Notes: generated from the letters alone by a model not told the origin. A stretch of 64,000 nucleotides of DNA from Scalindua sp964437425 (GCA_964437425.1 CAYTGO010000011.1:1-64000); one strand, 5' to 3'. Positions 28,421 to 38,509 are shown, counted from the first letter of the stretch. Translations and numbers: made by a program.

Positions 28421-29701
28421 TTATTTCATCTTCAAAGAAGCGGCTCCGTAAACAGCATTATCTCCAAGCTCTTCCTCTATCCTTAACAATTGATTATATT
28501 TGCATATGCGGTCTGTTCTGGAAAGTGAACCTGCCTTGATTTGCCCTGCATTGGTTGCTACTGCAACATCAGATATAATGGTATCTTCCGTTTCTCCTGA
28601 ACGATGTGATATAACGGTAGTAAAACCATTTGATTTAGCCATCTCTATTGTTTGTATTGTTTCTGTAAGCGTACCAATCTGATTAAGTTTGATCAATATT
28701 GAATTAGTTATTCCAAGATCAATACCCTTCTTTAATCTATCTATGTTCGTAACGAATAGATCGTCTCCGACTAGCTGCACCCTGCTGCCAAGTTTTTCAG
28801 TTAACGCCTTCCAGCCATCCCAATCATCCTCTGCCAGGCCATCTTCTACTGAATAAATGGGGTAGTTAGAAATCAAATCATCATAGAATGAAATCATGCC
28901 TTCAATAGATTTCTCAGAATCAGCTTCCGCCTGTAACACATATTTACCATCTTTATAAACTTCATTTGCGGCTGTGTCCAGAGCCAGTAATACGTCCTTG
29001 CCAGGTTCATAACCCGCCTTGTTAATGGCTTCCATTATAGTCTCCAGGGCCTCTTCGTTACATTTCAACTCAGGAGCAAAACCGCCTTCATCACCAACAT
29101 TTGTATTATACCCCTTGGAGCTAAGGATCTTTTTTAAACTATGAAAGACTTCTGCCCCAATCCTTAATGCATCCTTAAAGCAGTTAGCACCAACCGGCAT
29201 GATCATAAATTCCTGAATGTCAAGATTGTTATCTGCATGCTCTCCGCCATTAATAATGTTCATCATGGGCACAGGTATGATATAGTTATCATTTTTTCCA
29301 ATATAACTATACAACGGTTTATTTAACATACTTGCAGCTGCCCTTGCTATCGCAATAGATACTCCCAGGATGGCATTAGCACCCAGGTTGCTTTTATTAT
29401 CTGTACCATCCAGATCAATCATTAGTTTATCAATATTTTCCTGTTCGGATGGGTCTAAGCCCTTTATCTTTGGGCCTATTGTTTCTGTTACATTATTAAT
29501 GGCCTTGGTAACTCCCTTTCCGAGGTATCGTTTCGGATCATCATCTCTCAACTCACAAGCTTCGTGACGACCTGTAGACGCACCTGACGGAACTGCCGCC
29601 CGTCCAATTGTACCATCATCCAGTATTATATCTACTTCAACCGTAGGGTTACCCCTGGAATCAAGTATTTCCCTTGCAACAGTTTTTTCTATCTTTGCCA
29701 T
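28421..29701 (-). CDS. eno: Enolase
   Basis: 426 residues. Interconverts 2-phosphoglycerate and phosphoenolpyruvate. Diagnostic blocks: REILDSRGNPTVEVD at the N-terminus, GGEHADNNLDIQEFMI, VEDGLAEDDWDGW (metal ligand), LIKLNQIGTLTET with the catalytic lysine, and SHRSGETEDT. Complete. 69 bases separate it from the FtsB-like gene downstream. Confidence 0.98.
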   Translation of the reverse strand: MAKIEKTVAREILDSRGNPTVEVDIILDDGTIGRAAVPSGASTGRHEACELRDDDPKRYLGKGVTKAINNVTETIGPKIKGLDPSEQENIDKLMIDLDGTDNKSNLGANAILGVSIAIARAAASMLNKPLYSYIGKNDNYIIPVPMMNIINGGEHADNNLDIQEFMIMPVGANCFKDALRIGAEVFHSLKKILSSKGYNTNVGDEGGFAPELKCNEEALETIMEAINKAGYEPGKDVLLALDTAANEVYKDGKYVLQAEADSEKSIEGMISFYDDLISNYPIYSVEDGLAEDDWDGWKALTEKLGSRVQLVGDDLFVTNIDRLKKGIDLGITNSILIKLNQIGTLTETIQTIEMAKSNGFTTVISHRSGETEDTIISDVAVATNAGQIKAGSLSRTDRICKYNQLLRIEEELGDNAVYGAASLKMK

Positions 29702-29956
29702 ACCTTGTCCCCTGCTAATTGCTAAAAAAATTTACTACCAGTCTTATATCAAAAAGGCACAAAAGCTGTCAATTACAAACTGATCTGTTAAACCTCTGAA
29801 ATAAGTTTTAAGCATAATTCAATGAAATATATACAAATTAAATCATCTTGACTTAATACATAAAACTTATAAACTACCTATTGAAAAACGTTTAACGATA
29901 GAAACGTATTTTAGGCTTGTTTGAAAAATTTTAATATAAAACCAGGAATGTGAAAA

Positions 29957-30166
29957 ATGCTTATACTCACAAGAAGGTTAGGTGAGAGCATCATAATTGA
30001 AGATAATATCAAGATAACTGTTATAGATATTAACAAGCAGCAAATCAAATTGGGGATTGATGCGCCTAAGCACATCACTATTAACAGAGAAGAAGTCGCT
30101 AATAAAGTTAAAGATGAAAACCAATTATCGTCAGCTTCAACGACAATTAATATTGCCAAAAAATAA
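29957..30166 (+). CDS. csrA: Carbon storage regulator / translational repressor CsrA
   Basis: 69 residues. Starts MLILTRRLGESIIIEDNIKI, with both RNA-contact features of the family: the N-terminal LTRR block and the later GIDAPKHITINREEV region. It binds GGA-containing leaders to control translation. In many bacteria csrA sits by flagellar genes; here it stands alone between eno and a DUF362 gene. Confidence 0.95.
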   Translation: MLILTRRLGESIIIEDNIKITVIDINKQQIKLGIDAPKHITINREEVANKVKDENQLSSASTTINIAKK

Positions 30167-30237
30167 TCTAATCCAAATTGACCAGATTGTGCACGTACGC
30201 ACTGAAACTTCAGTCTGAAGCTACTTTAATCAAATTC

Positions 30238-31428
30238 CTACTGCAGTCTTTCTACGCCTAAAAATACAGCCATTTTCAAAAAAGCCCTGCCAAGAAACGT
30301 ACGCTTCATCTCAATCGCCTTGTAATTACAAACCTCGTCACAGCAAAAACAGCCAATACATTTGTCCTCATCGACAATCACTTTACCATCCGGCGCCGAC
30401 ATTGCTTTAGCCGGACAATTTCTGATACATTCATAGCATCTTGTACAATTTGGCTCATACACTGTAGAAACACATGAGCAGCTATTATCGAACATTTTTG
30501 CAAGCAGAAAGTCTGGTATATAGTTGGATGCAAAATCCTGTGCAGAGCTGGAAGGTTTTTTAAAATCGGCAACTGTAACCTTGCTGATTTCCTCACCTGA
30601 AACATCAATCTCATTCATATCTGCGGTGCCCAGCCCTCTGTCATTCGCATACCTGATTATAGGCACTTTCATTGGATCAAAGCCTATTATAGTACTGGCC
30701 ACAGCATCCAAAGCAACGCCATCATAACCGGCAATTATTAACCCTACCTTTCTAGGATCTCCGGCGTTAGGACCGTTACCCTCCATCCCAATAACTGCAT
30801 CCATTACAGTGATATGCGGTTGTACCATCTCAAAAACATCTACCAATGCCTGAGCCATTGATCTGTTCTTAGGTGCCAGAAGGTGCACATTTTTCTTTCC
30901 ATTAGCAGGTATGGAACCAAACATATTCTTAATTGCGCCTGTGTATCTTGTCAGACCGTGTGTTTTCAATTTCGGAACATTCACTACAACATCTACAGAT
31001 CTAACAGTTTTTGCTATCTTGAAATTCTTTAAGATTGCAGCATTATTATTCGTTATGTCAATAGCTTCATCCTTATCAAAGTTAACTATGACAGCACCTG
31101 TGTCTTCTGCGATCTTGTCTATTTGCGTGACTCTAAACGCTTTATCTGTAGAACCGGTTCTTAAGCTGCCACAAGAATCTCCAATATAAACCTCGCACCC
31201 ATAATCTTCCATAAATATGTCAACAAGCGCCCTGATGACTGCAGGATGTGTGTTAACAGCCCTCTCCGGCCCCAGTGAGGCTGAAAGAAGGTTTAGTTTG
31301 AGCAGCACCTTCATTCCAGGTCTTACAGTGGCTTCAAGATTGCCTATCAAACTTAAACATCTTTTTACAGCTGTGCTGACTTTTTCTAATTCATAATCAT
31401 CACAACGTGAAATTGAAACTGTTGTCAT
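30238..31428 (-). CDS. DUF362 protein with C-terminal 2[4Fe-4S] ferredoxin domain
   Basis: 396 residues. The first ~290 form a DUF362 domain (LKLNLLSASLGPERAVNTHP, VVNVPKLKTHGLTRYTGAIK and NMFGSIPANGKK). The C-terminus holds two Fe-S motifs: CTRCYECIRNCPAKAM and CIGCFCCDEVCNYKAIEM, each CxxCxxCxxxC-like. A further Cys pair (CSC) lies just before. Such proteins are presumed redox proteins but their substrates are largely unknown. Confidence 0.87.
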   Translation of the reverse strand: MTTVSISRCDDYELEKVSTAVKRCLSLIGNLEATVRPGMKVLLKLNLLSASLGPERAVNTHPAVIRALVDIFMEDYGCEVYIGDSCGSLRTGSTDKAFRVTQIDKIAEDTGAVIVNFDKDEAIDITNNNAAILKNFKIAKTVRSVDVVVNVPKLKTHGLTRYTGAIKNMFGSIPANGKKNVHLLAPKNRSMAQALVDVFEMVQPHITVMDAVIGMEGNGPNAGDPRKVGLIIAGYDGVALDAVASTIIGFDPMKVPIIRYANDRGLGTADMNEIDVSGEEISKVTVADFKKPSSSAQDFASNYIPDFLLAKMFDNSCSCVSTVYEPNCTRCYECIRNCPAKAMSAPDGKVIVDEDKCIGCFCCDEVCNYKAIEMKRTFLGRAFLKMAVFLGVERLQ

Positions 31429-31605
31429 TTTCTATACCTTAAGAAACTAATATCTTGTTAAACGTTAAGACCAGAATCCTGGCGATTTCTATTACCTTTG
31501 ATTATCTTATAGCTACTCAGATGAGGTACTGCCGGTGTATGGAAATTCACACATTTTCATACTGAAATGTAGAGCGATATCCAGGCATGGAGTTTTGGAG
31601 CGCAC

Positions 31606-32112
31606 TCACTTGATTTCTCTTACCATCTCTTCAAGTGATTTTCGAAAAGTTGGTTCCGGAATGACCTCAGGGTAACCCAGGGGTGTTAAAATCAAGGGTT
31701 CAAAATTATCAGGTATGTTTAATACATCTCTTACTACATCTGGTTTGAAAGCAGCTATCCAACAGGTGCCAAGTCCTTCAGCAGAAGCAGCAAGAATCAA
31801 ATGATCCATTGCGATTGCCACATCAACATCAACATAACCTTTCCCATCATTTCGTTTCCATGCATCTTGAGGTGATGCACATGCACATATGATTACAGGC
31901 GCTGTATAAAACCATTCCTGTGAATATGCATCTTTTAATTTGTGTTTAACCTGTTCATTTTTGACTATGATAAGTGAAAATGGTTGTTTATTGGCAGCAG
32001 TCGGTGCAAGTCGTGCAGCATTAATAATCCTATCCAGCTTATCGTCTTCAACCGGATCCTTTTTATACGCCCTTATGCTTCTTCTTGTTTTAATAGTTTC
32101 ATATAAGTCCAT
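31606..32112 (-). CDS. Nitroreductase-family flavoprotein
   Basis: 168 residues. The FMN-binding N-terminal block is IKTRRSIRAYKKDPV, followed by AARLAPTAANKQPFSLIIV. LAASAEGLGTCWIAAF and LTPLGYPEV complete the family signature. The oxidised substrate cannot be told. Monocistronic on the minus strand, head-to-head with the IspH-UbiA gene. Confidence 0.88.
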   Translation of the reverse strand: MDLYETIKTRRSIRAYKKDPVEDDKLDRIINAARLAPTAANKQPFSLIIVKNEQVKHKLKDAYSQEWFYTAPVIICACASPQDAWKRNDGKGYVDVDVAIAMDHLILAASAEGLGTCWIAAFKPDVVRDVLNIPDNFEPLILTPLGYPEVIPEPTFRKSLEEMVREIK

Positions 32113-32377
32113 TCTTAAATGCTCCTTATAATTCTTTTATTAATTTTTTGAAATTATCAACGCATGATCGACTCATCCTCACTGGAGCCCCCCCATCTTC
32201 CCTGCCTGATACTTGGTGACGTTGCAATTCTATCAAATCTGAATTTCTTTGACAAGAAAATTGCATGTGATAAAATCGCTTCCATATTGCCTTTAGAGAA
32301 GGCTTAGGTGGTAAAGCATAAAGTATGGCACGTGTAGGCATATAACCACACAACTTTTTAACAAAAAAAGATTAAAA

Positions 32378-34123
32378 ATGCGAGTAATAGTAGCAAAAAA
32401 AGCAGGCTTTTGTATGGGCGTACGGAAGGCAATGGACAACGCATTGGATGCCGCTAATAAAGATGGAAGCGAAGACGGCTCTGTCTATACAGAAGGTCCA
32501 TTGATACATAATCCGCAGGTACTTGAAAAGTTGGAGAAGCAGGGGATCAGAGCCCTCAATGAAGACACGGATTTGTCAAAAAGTACTGTTGTTATCAGAG
32601 CTCATGGTATTACACCCAAAAGAAGACAAGAGCTGGAAGCATCAGGTGCTGAAATCAGCGACGCAACCTGTCCTCGTGTTAAACGGGTACAATCAATTAT
32701 TGAAGAGAACGCGAAGGAAGGATATTCCACCATAATAGTTGGTGATGAAGGGCATGCTGAGGTAACAGGATTGCTTGGGTATACTAATGGCAAAGGTTAT
32801 GTGGTCTCTTCTCCTGATGAAGTGTCAGAATTGCCTGATATGGAAAAAATCTGTATTGTTGCCCAGACTACTCAGGATATGAATACTTTTGCATTAATAG
32901 CAGAGAAGCTAAAACGCCGATATAAAAACCACAAGGTGTTTGACACAATATGCAGTTCTACATCAAGACGACAGGAGGAGGTGATCAGCCTGAGCGAGGA
33001 AGTGGATGCAATGATTGTAGTTGGTGGGAGAGGCAGTGCAAACACAAACAGATTGGTTCAAATTTCTGAAAAGAAAGGCGTACCAGCATTCCTGGTTGAA
33101 ACGGAACATGAATTAGATCTAAAGAAACTCGCAGAATATGGTGTCATTGGCGTAACAGCAGGGGCCTCAACTCCTAACTGGCTACTCGAGAGAGTTGTCG
33201 ATAAAGTACAGAACTATAAAGGGGAAGAAATCAAAAAGATGCAATCGTTTACTGATAAAGCGATTACAATCTTAATAGGTAGTTTCATGTATATTGGAAT
33301 TGGAGCAGCAAGCTTCAGTTACGCAAGCTCCGTCCTACTTGGCACTAATCCAAGGATTAAATTCTGTGCAATCGCAACACTGTTTTTGTTTTCAATGTAT
33401 GTTTTAAACTATTTTGCGAATAAAGAGGCTGCCGCCTTGAGTGAACCATCCAGGGCAGAATTGTACGAGAAGCATCAAGGAGTCTTCATTGTCCTGGGTA
33501 TTGTAGCAGCTATCTTATCAACAATCCTGGCGTTTACGATTAACATAGATGTTTTTTTCTGCATTTTCTTTTCCTCTTTGTTCGGGATAGCGTACCGGGT
33601 TTCTATAGTCCCAAAGAAGTTTACCAGCATTGTCAGGTATCGAAGTCTGGCACAAATCCCGGGTTCGAAAGAGATGTTTATAAGTATAGCCTGGGCTGTA
33701 AGTACAGGTTTAATTCCGTTTTTGGGATCACCTGAAGCCTCTTTATCATCGCTTCCTGTTGTATTAGCTTTTACTTTCAGCATGGTTTTTACAAGGACAG
33801 TTTTGCTTGATGTAAGGGACGTTCAAGGCGACAGAATAATTGGTAAGGAAACAATTCCAATAGCAATTGGAAAGAATAATACTAAAGCGATTCTCGCTGT
33901 AATGTTAACATTACTGACAATACTGTTAGTTATCAGCCCTATGATCGACTGGACTTCCGGATTTTCCTATTATCTCCTTACATGTGTTTCGTATGCATGC
34001 GGGTATTTGTATCTCTATCACAAGCGCCTTATACCAAGTGGGCTCACATGTGAAATTATTACCGATTTTAATTTTATACTTGCTGGTGTAATGGTCGCAA
34101 TCTGGCACTTCTTTATAATTTGA
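32378..34123 (+). CDS. ispH: IspH (HMBPP reductase) fused to a UbiA-like membrane prenyltransferase
   Basis: 581 residues in one frame. Residues 1-280 are a complete IspH: the three cluster cysteines are in AGFCMGVRKAMD, SDATCPRVKRVQ and FDTICSSTSRRQ, and GDEGHAEVTG and GRGSANTNRL are intact. IspH makes IPP and DMAPP from HMBPP. Residues ~290-581 hold about eight membrane helices of the UbiA superfamily. The second Asp motif is intact (DVRDVQGDRIIGKETIPI). The first is degenerate: LNYFANKEAAAL stands where NDxxDxxxD is expected. There is no N run or suspicious frame change in the region, so the fusion is real in this assembly. Confidence 0.92.
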   Translation: MRVIVAKKAGFCMGVRKAMDNALDAANKDGSEDGSVYTEGPLIHNPQVLEKLEKQGIRALNEDTDLSKSTVVIRAHGITPKRRQELEASGAEISDATCPRVKRVQSIIEENAKEGYSTIIVGDEGHAEVTGLLGYTNGKGYVVSSPDEVSELPDMEKICIVAQTTQDMNTFALIAEKLKRRYKNHKVFDTICSSTSRRQEEVISLSEEVDAMIVVGGRGSANTNRLVQISEKKGVPAFLVETEHELDLKKLAEYGVIGVTAGASTPNWLLERVVDKVQNYKGEEIKKMQSFTDKAITILIGSFMYIGIGAASFSYASSVLLGTNPRIKFCAIATLFLFSMYVLNYFANKEAAALSEPSRAELYEKHQGVFIVLGIVAAILSTILAFTINIDVFFCIFFSSLFGIAYRVSIVPKKFTSIVRYRSLAQIPGSKEMFISIAWAVSTGLIPFLGSPEASLSSLPVVLAFTFSMVFTRTVLLDVRDVQGDRIIGKETIPIAIGKNNTKAILAVMLTLLTILLVISPMIDWTSGFSYYLLTCVSYACGYLYLYHKRLIPSGLTCEIITDFNFILAGVMVAIWHFFII

Positions 34124-34150
34124 TTTATTGAACTATCAAGGTCACCTATT

Positions 34151-34834
34151 ATGAAATCAAAAATGAAATCAGGAAAACTATACAGAGTTGGTTTTAGAAA
34201 AAGCACAAGAAGAAAAATGATTGCAGGCCTCCTTGTTGTTTTACCAGTCTTTGTTACATATTTTGTAATAAGATTTTTATTTACTATGATTGGAGGGATT
34301 CTATCACCGGTAGTTGTAAGAGCCGTTGGTCCTTTCGGGTTTGCTCCAAATAGCAAGATTGATGAGTTTATCATCACATCAGTAGCATTTATACTCACAT
34401 TTGTAGCACTCTATTTTATAGGTGTGGTGGCAACAAATTTCCTCGGTAAGTTCGTCATTAATTTGTTTGAAAAGATAGTGAACAATGTTCCGATTATAAA
34501 GAATGTGTACACATCGTCAAAAAAACTACTTGAGATAGTAAGTCTTCCAACTACACAATCTTTTAAACGAGTAGTTATAGTTGAATATCCAAGAGTCGGA
34601 ATGAAGGCATTCGCTTTTGTCACAGGTGGTTTAAAGACAAAAGGAGGAGTGGTATTATCCAGTATATTTATCCCAACAACACCTAATCCCACATCTGGCT
34701 TCCTGATTTATCTTCCTGAACAAGATATAGAAGAAACTGATCTGAGTATTGAAGAGGGAATGAAACTAATTGTCTCTGGCGGGATATTAGTACCGGACCG
34801 AATGGAGATAGATACAGACAAACCAACTGAGTGA
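34151..34834 (+). CDS. DUF502-family membrane protein
   Basis: 227 residues. Two membrane helices near the N-terminus (KMIAGLLVVLPVFVTYFVIRF and IITSVAFILTFVALYFIGVV) are followed by a soluble domain with NNVPIIKNVYTSSKKLLE and SIFIPTTPNPTSGFLIYLPE, the DUF502 signature. Function unknown. 27 bases separate it from the IspH-UbiA gene; probably co-transcribed. Confidence 0.85.
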   Translation: MKSKMKSGKLYRVGFRKSTRRKMIAGLLVVLPVFVTYFVIRFLFTMIGGILSPVVVRAVGPFGFAPNSKIDEFIITSVAFILTFVALYFIGVVATNFLGKFVINLFEKIVNNVPIIKNVYTSSKKLLEIVSLPTTQSFKRVVIVEYPRVGMKAFAFVTGGLKTKGGVVLSSIFIPTTPNPTSGFLIYLPEQDIEETDLSIEEGMKLIVSGGILVPDRMEIDTDKPTE

Positions 34835-34905
34835 GAAGACAAGGAAGTATAGAGACGTTATACATTTAAGATCCGCTATTTACACAACACGCCTTGCCAA
34901 TTTTT

Positions 34906-36129
34906 CTATATCAATTGCATCTCTTTACGTACAACTACTATACCGCTATCAGTAATAGTAAAATGCCTTATATCTTCATCCCGATCATAACCAATCTTCA
35001 TATTGTCCGGAATATTTACTGATTTATCTATTATGGCTTTTCGAATCTTGACATTCTGCCCTATTCTGACATCTTCCATTATAATTGAATCATAAATTTC
35101 TGTATTAGAACCCACTCTAATATCAGGCGACAAGATACATCCCTCTATCTTTGCACCACTGATTATACATCCATCAGAAACAATAGAATTGAGGATCATG
35201 TCTGTTCTCTCACCCGGAAAATCTTTTTTATAAACAGTCTTTGCCGGGGGATATTGCGCTTTGTAAGTACGGATTGGCCAATTTTTATCATAAAGATCAA
35301 ATTCTGGTGATATTTGTACAAGATCCATATTGGCCTCCCAATAAGCATCCAGGGTTCCTATATCGCGCCAGTAGTTTAAGCCACTCTTTTTTTCATCTGT
35401 AAATGGATATGCATATACCCTTTTAGAATGTATCATGTCAGGTATTATATTCTTTCCAAAATCATGATTTGTATCCTGCTTGGCATCATCTATTATCGCT
35501 TTAACGAGCGTGGTAGTATTAAATAAATATATTCCCATAGAAGCAAATGTAACATCAGGATTACTGGGAGAAGGGATTGGTACAGATGGCTTCTCATGAA
35601 ATTCAACAATCCTATTGTCATCATTTGTTTGTATTATGCCAAATCTTTTTCCTTCATCCAGTGGTACATCCATACAAGCGACAGTAAGATCGGCTTTATT
35701 TTCCTTATGAAAGCGAATCATCTTCCTGTAATCCATTTTGTAAATATGGTCACCGGAAAGCATCAAAACCATTTCCGGCTGTTCTTTTTCAAGTGTATAT
35801 ATATTCTGGTAAACAGCATCTGCAGTCCCCTGATACCATTGATCACTGATTCTTTGCTGAGGAGGAATCTGTTCTATATATTCATTTAATTCATTATTAA
35901 AAACACTCCATCCAAGCCTCAAATGCCTATCTAAAGAAAAGGACTTGTATTGAGTCAAGACTACTATTTTCCGCAATCCGGAATTGAGACAATTACTTAA
36001 TGTAAAGTCTATTATCCTGTATATGCCTCCAAAAGGTACAGCAGGCTTTGCTCTGTCTTTTGTCAGGGGATAAAGCCTCTCCCCCTGCCCTCCTGCCAGA
36101 ATAATAGTAAGTACGTTGCTTAGTGGCAT
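34906..36129 (-). CDS. glgC: Glucose-1-phosphate adenylyltransferase
   Basis: 407 residues. Makes ADP-glucose for glycogen. Starts with the nucleotidyltransferase loop AGGQGERLYPLTKDRAKPA, then IYRIIDFTLSNCLNSG, LSGDHIYKMDY and GLNYWRDIGTLDAYWEANMD, all characteristic of GlgC. A left-handed beta-helix C-terminal domain with hexapeptide-like repeats follows. Ends convergently with the DUF502 gene. Confidence 0.95.
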   Translation of the reverse strand: MPLSNVLTIILAGGQGERLYPLTKDRAKPAVPFGGIYRIIDFTLSNCLNSGLRKIVVLTQYKSFSLDRHLRLGWSVFNNELNEYIEQIPPQQRISDQWYQGTADAVYQNIYTLEKEQPEMVLMLSGDHIYKMDYRKMIRFHKENKADLTVACMDVPLDEGKRFGIIQTNDDNRIVEFHEKPSVPIPSPSNPDVTFASMGIYLFNTTTLVKAIIDDAKQDTNHDFGKNIIPDMIHSKRVYAYPFTDEKKSGLNYWRDIGTLDAYWEANMDLVQISPEFDLYDKNWPIRTYKAQYPPAKTVYKKDFPGERTDMILNSIVSDGCIISGAKIEGCILSPDIRVGSNTEIYDSIIMEDVRIGQNVKIRKAIIDKSVNIPDNMKIGYDRDEDIRHFTITDSGIVVVRKEMQLI

Positions 36130-36211
36130 GTTTTTGTTCTCTATTTAATTAACTTGAAATAACCTGATCTAATGCTAAACACACTGAAAGTTTCAAATCA
36201 TTTACCTTAAT

Positions 36212-36580
36212 TCAGGAATCATCTGTTTTTTTTGCCAATATTTCTTTTACTGTACTTTTCAGTTCTACTAAGTCTGAAGATTTAACAATATATGCATCTG
36301 CAGCCCATGACATAAAATTATCTTTATAATTACTGTAAGCAGTGTTAATGATAACAGGAATCTCTTTATTTTTACCTAGAATTTTTCCCATTGTCTCAAT
36401 GCCATCCATCTTAGGCATATTTATGTCCATTATAATAAGATCCGGGAGCTGCTCCTGGATTTTCTCCAAAGCATCTTTACCATCAGAAGCAGTCACAACT
36501 TCATAACCCTCCAACTTTAACTCCTGTTCATATAGTAAGCGTTGGTTTTTATCATCTTCCACAACAAGAATAGTTGCCAT
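36212..36580 (-). CDS. Single-domain response regulator
   Basis: 122 residues, a lone receiver domain: ILVVEDDKNQ (acidic pocket), LIIMDINMPKMDG with the phosphoacceptor aspartate, the Thr at VIINTAYSN and the Lys at AYIVKSSD. No output domain, so it acts through another protein. The start is the ATG at 36580, eight bases after AGGAG; a GTG two codons upstream lies too close to that site. It follows its histidine kinase by 18 bases. Confidence 0.92.
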   Translation of the reverse strand: MATILVVEDDKNQRLLYEQELKLEGYEVVTASDGKDALEKIQEQLPDLIIMDINMPKMDGIETMGKILGKNKEIPVIINTAYSNYKDNFMSWAADAYIVKSSDLVELKSTVKEILAKKTDDS

Positions 36581-36598
36581 CGTCACAACTCCTTTCTA

Positions 36599-38509
36599 CT
36601 ACTTAATTGGCAGTGTTAGTAACATGGTTGTGCCCTTTTCCTGTTCGCTTATAGCATCTATCGTACCACCATGATCTTCAATAATCTTAAGACTGACAGA
36701 CAAACCGACACCTGTACCACTCTGTTTTGTCGTAAAAAATGGATCGTAAATATTCTGTAACACACCATGTGGCATTCCTTTGCCGGCATCAATAATGTAT
36801 ATTTTTATTGACTCATTTACAGATTCAATATTCACATCAAGCTTACCACCATCAGGCATCGCTTCAACAGCATTCATCAGTATGTTAAGGAAGACTTGTT
36901 TTATTTGAGTAGGGTCAACAGGTGCTTCAGGTATACCTGTTTCATATCTTTTTTGCAACGTTATATGTTTTTCCTGGAAATAGTTCTCCATTAGCATACA
37001 CGTATTTTCCATTACTTCACATATTTGAGTATCAATCTTTTCCGGTTTAGATGGCTTACTAAAGTCTGTAATGTTATTAAGTATTTTTTCTAAACGCTTC
37101 ACTTCCTCAATGATAATGTCAATGTTAACTTTGATTTTCGAATCTGTAAAGGTAAAACGAGAGAGAGTCTTTGCAAAACCTCCAATGGTGACCAGTGGAT
37201 TTCTAATCTCATGTGCTACGTAAGATGACATTGCACCGATAGCAGCCAGTTTTTCTGAGCGAATAAGTCTCTGCTGAGTTTCTGTAAGTTGATCAATTTT
37301 GTCTTCCAGGCTTTTATAGGTTTCAGCATTCTCAATTGCAAGTGATGCTTGATTAACAAACATTGTTAAAGTATTAACACGTTCATCGGATATAGGTTCT
37401 GCAGTATAGACGTTATCTGCAACAATAACTCCAATGGGTTCACTCTTTGCTATCAAAGGAACGCAGACGAATTCATTTACACCCATGGCTTTTCTGAATT
37501 CATCTGTCACACGCGTGTCTTTAGCAGCATCTCTAACTATTATGGGTTTCTTTTCTTTAGTACAGAGAGTAACGACTTCCTTTGCATCTGCCAGTGAGTA
37601 CACCAGAAGTTTTGTCATCGTGTTCAGAGGGGTGTCAATATTATGGCTATAATCTAATTTGTCAACAATATCTATAAGGGAATTATGACTATCTGACATC
37701 TCTTTCAAAATTCGTGTAGCCTCTTCTGAGGAAGATGGCCCTATCGCCAATTTCCCATTTAGAACATTAAGCTCTTTATTAATCAAGAATAGCGTTGCCC
37801 TGTTAAACCCAAATGAGTAATCCGCAGTTATGCATGTTAATATCAAATGAAGTAATTTATCAAGATGTAGTGTTCCCTGGGTTATTTCGCCAAACTGTTG
37901 TAATAGCAAAAGCCGGTGTACCATCTTTTCGCTTTCAGTCACATCCACAGTAAGCAGCAAAATATTGTTAGTGTCATTATTCTTATTTGTTATAGGTATA
38001 GCAATATGTTGGATGCACATTCTCTTTTTGGCCTTAGTTCTCACCCATGATTGAACTATGTGGCCCTTTTCCCCCTTGAGGACCTGCTCTGCCGGGCATT
38101 TGTCAGTTCCGACAACATCACAGTGATAAATATCGGAACAATGGCCGCCAACAGGAGATTCACTCAGGTTCAACCACTCCTTCAATGTATCATTTGCCCA
38201 TATAACCTTTGAGTTCTTATCAATAAGGCACAATCCTGCCCCCATGACCTCTATTACGTTATCAAATATCTCCCTCTCCTCTTGAATCTGTTCTTCCAAT
38301 ATTTTTGATTCTTCCTTCTCCTCTTTTTTTACAGAAAGGTTTTTTGTCCCAACCTCTCCTTTCTTCAATTGTGATCCCAGATCCTCACACATCTCTTTCA
38401 GTGATCCTAATAACTTATCATCAAGCACCTTGCCCCTGGACTTGCTAAGCAACTTTTTGATCTTGTCCAACGTCCCTGTCCGGTTAGATGATAATGGTTT
38501 TTTCTTCAT
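36599..38509 (-). CDS. Sensor histidine kinase, PAS-GAF-HisKA-HATPase
   Basis: 636 residues, no membrane helix, so probably cytoplasmic. Order: a charged coil (1-90), a PAS domain (about 85-200) with an unusual Cys/His stretch (CSDIYHCDVVGTDKCPAEQ), a GAF domain (about 205-400), a HisKA helix with the phospho-histidine (SSYVAHEIRNPLVTIGGFA), and HATPase (NILMNAVEAMPDGG, IIDAGKGMP, GTGVGLSVSLKIIEDHGG). Its start shares one base with the stop of galT (TAATG), and the receiver gene follows, so the three are one operon. Confidence 0.93.
   Translation of the reverse strand: MKKKPLSSNRTGTLDKIKKLLSKSRGKVLDDKLLGSLKEMCEDLGSQLKKGEVGTKNLSVKKEEKEESKILEEQIQEEREIFDNVIEVMGAGLCLIDKNSKVIWANDTLKEWLNLSESPVGGHCSDIYHCDVVGTDKCPAEQVLKGEKGHIVQSWVRTKAKKRMCIQHIAIPITNKNNDTNNILLLTVDVTESEKMVHRLLLLQQFGEITQGTLHLDKLLHLILTCITADYSFGFNRATLFLINKELNVLNGKLAIGPSSSEEATRILKEMSDSHNSLIDIVDKLDYSHNIDTPLNTMTKLLVYSLADAKEVVTLCTKEKKPIIVRDAAKDTRVTDEFRKAMGVNEFVCVPLIAKSEPIGVIVADNVYTAEPISDERVNTLTMFVNQASLAIENAETYKSLEDKIDQLTETQQRLIRSEKLAAIGAMSSYVAHEIRNPLVTIGGFAKTLSRFTFTDSKIKVNIDIIIEEVKRLEKILNNITDFSKPSKPEKIDTQICEVMENTCMLMENYFQEKHITLQKRYETGIPEAPVDPTQIKQVFLNILMNAVEAMPDGGKLDVNIESVNESIKIYIIDAGKGMPHGVLQNIYDPFFTTKQSGTGVGLSVSLKIIEDHGGTIDAISEQEKGTTMLLTLPIK

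Noticed and set aside
32126..32353. 75-codon minus-strand open frame between the nitroreductase and IspH-UbiA genes
   Set aside because: No ribosome-binding site or family features; it covers the region where the two divergent promoters should be.
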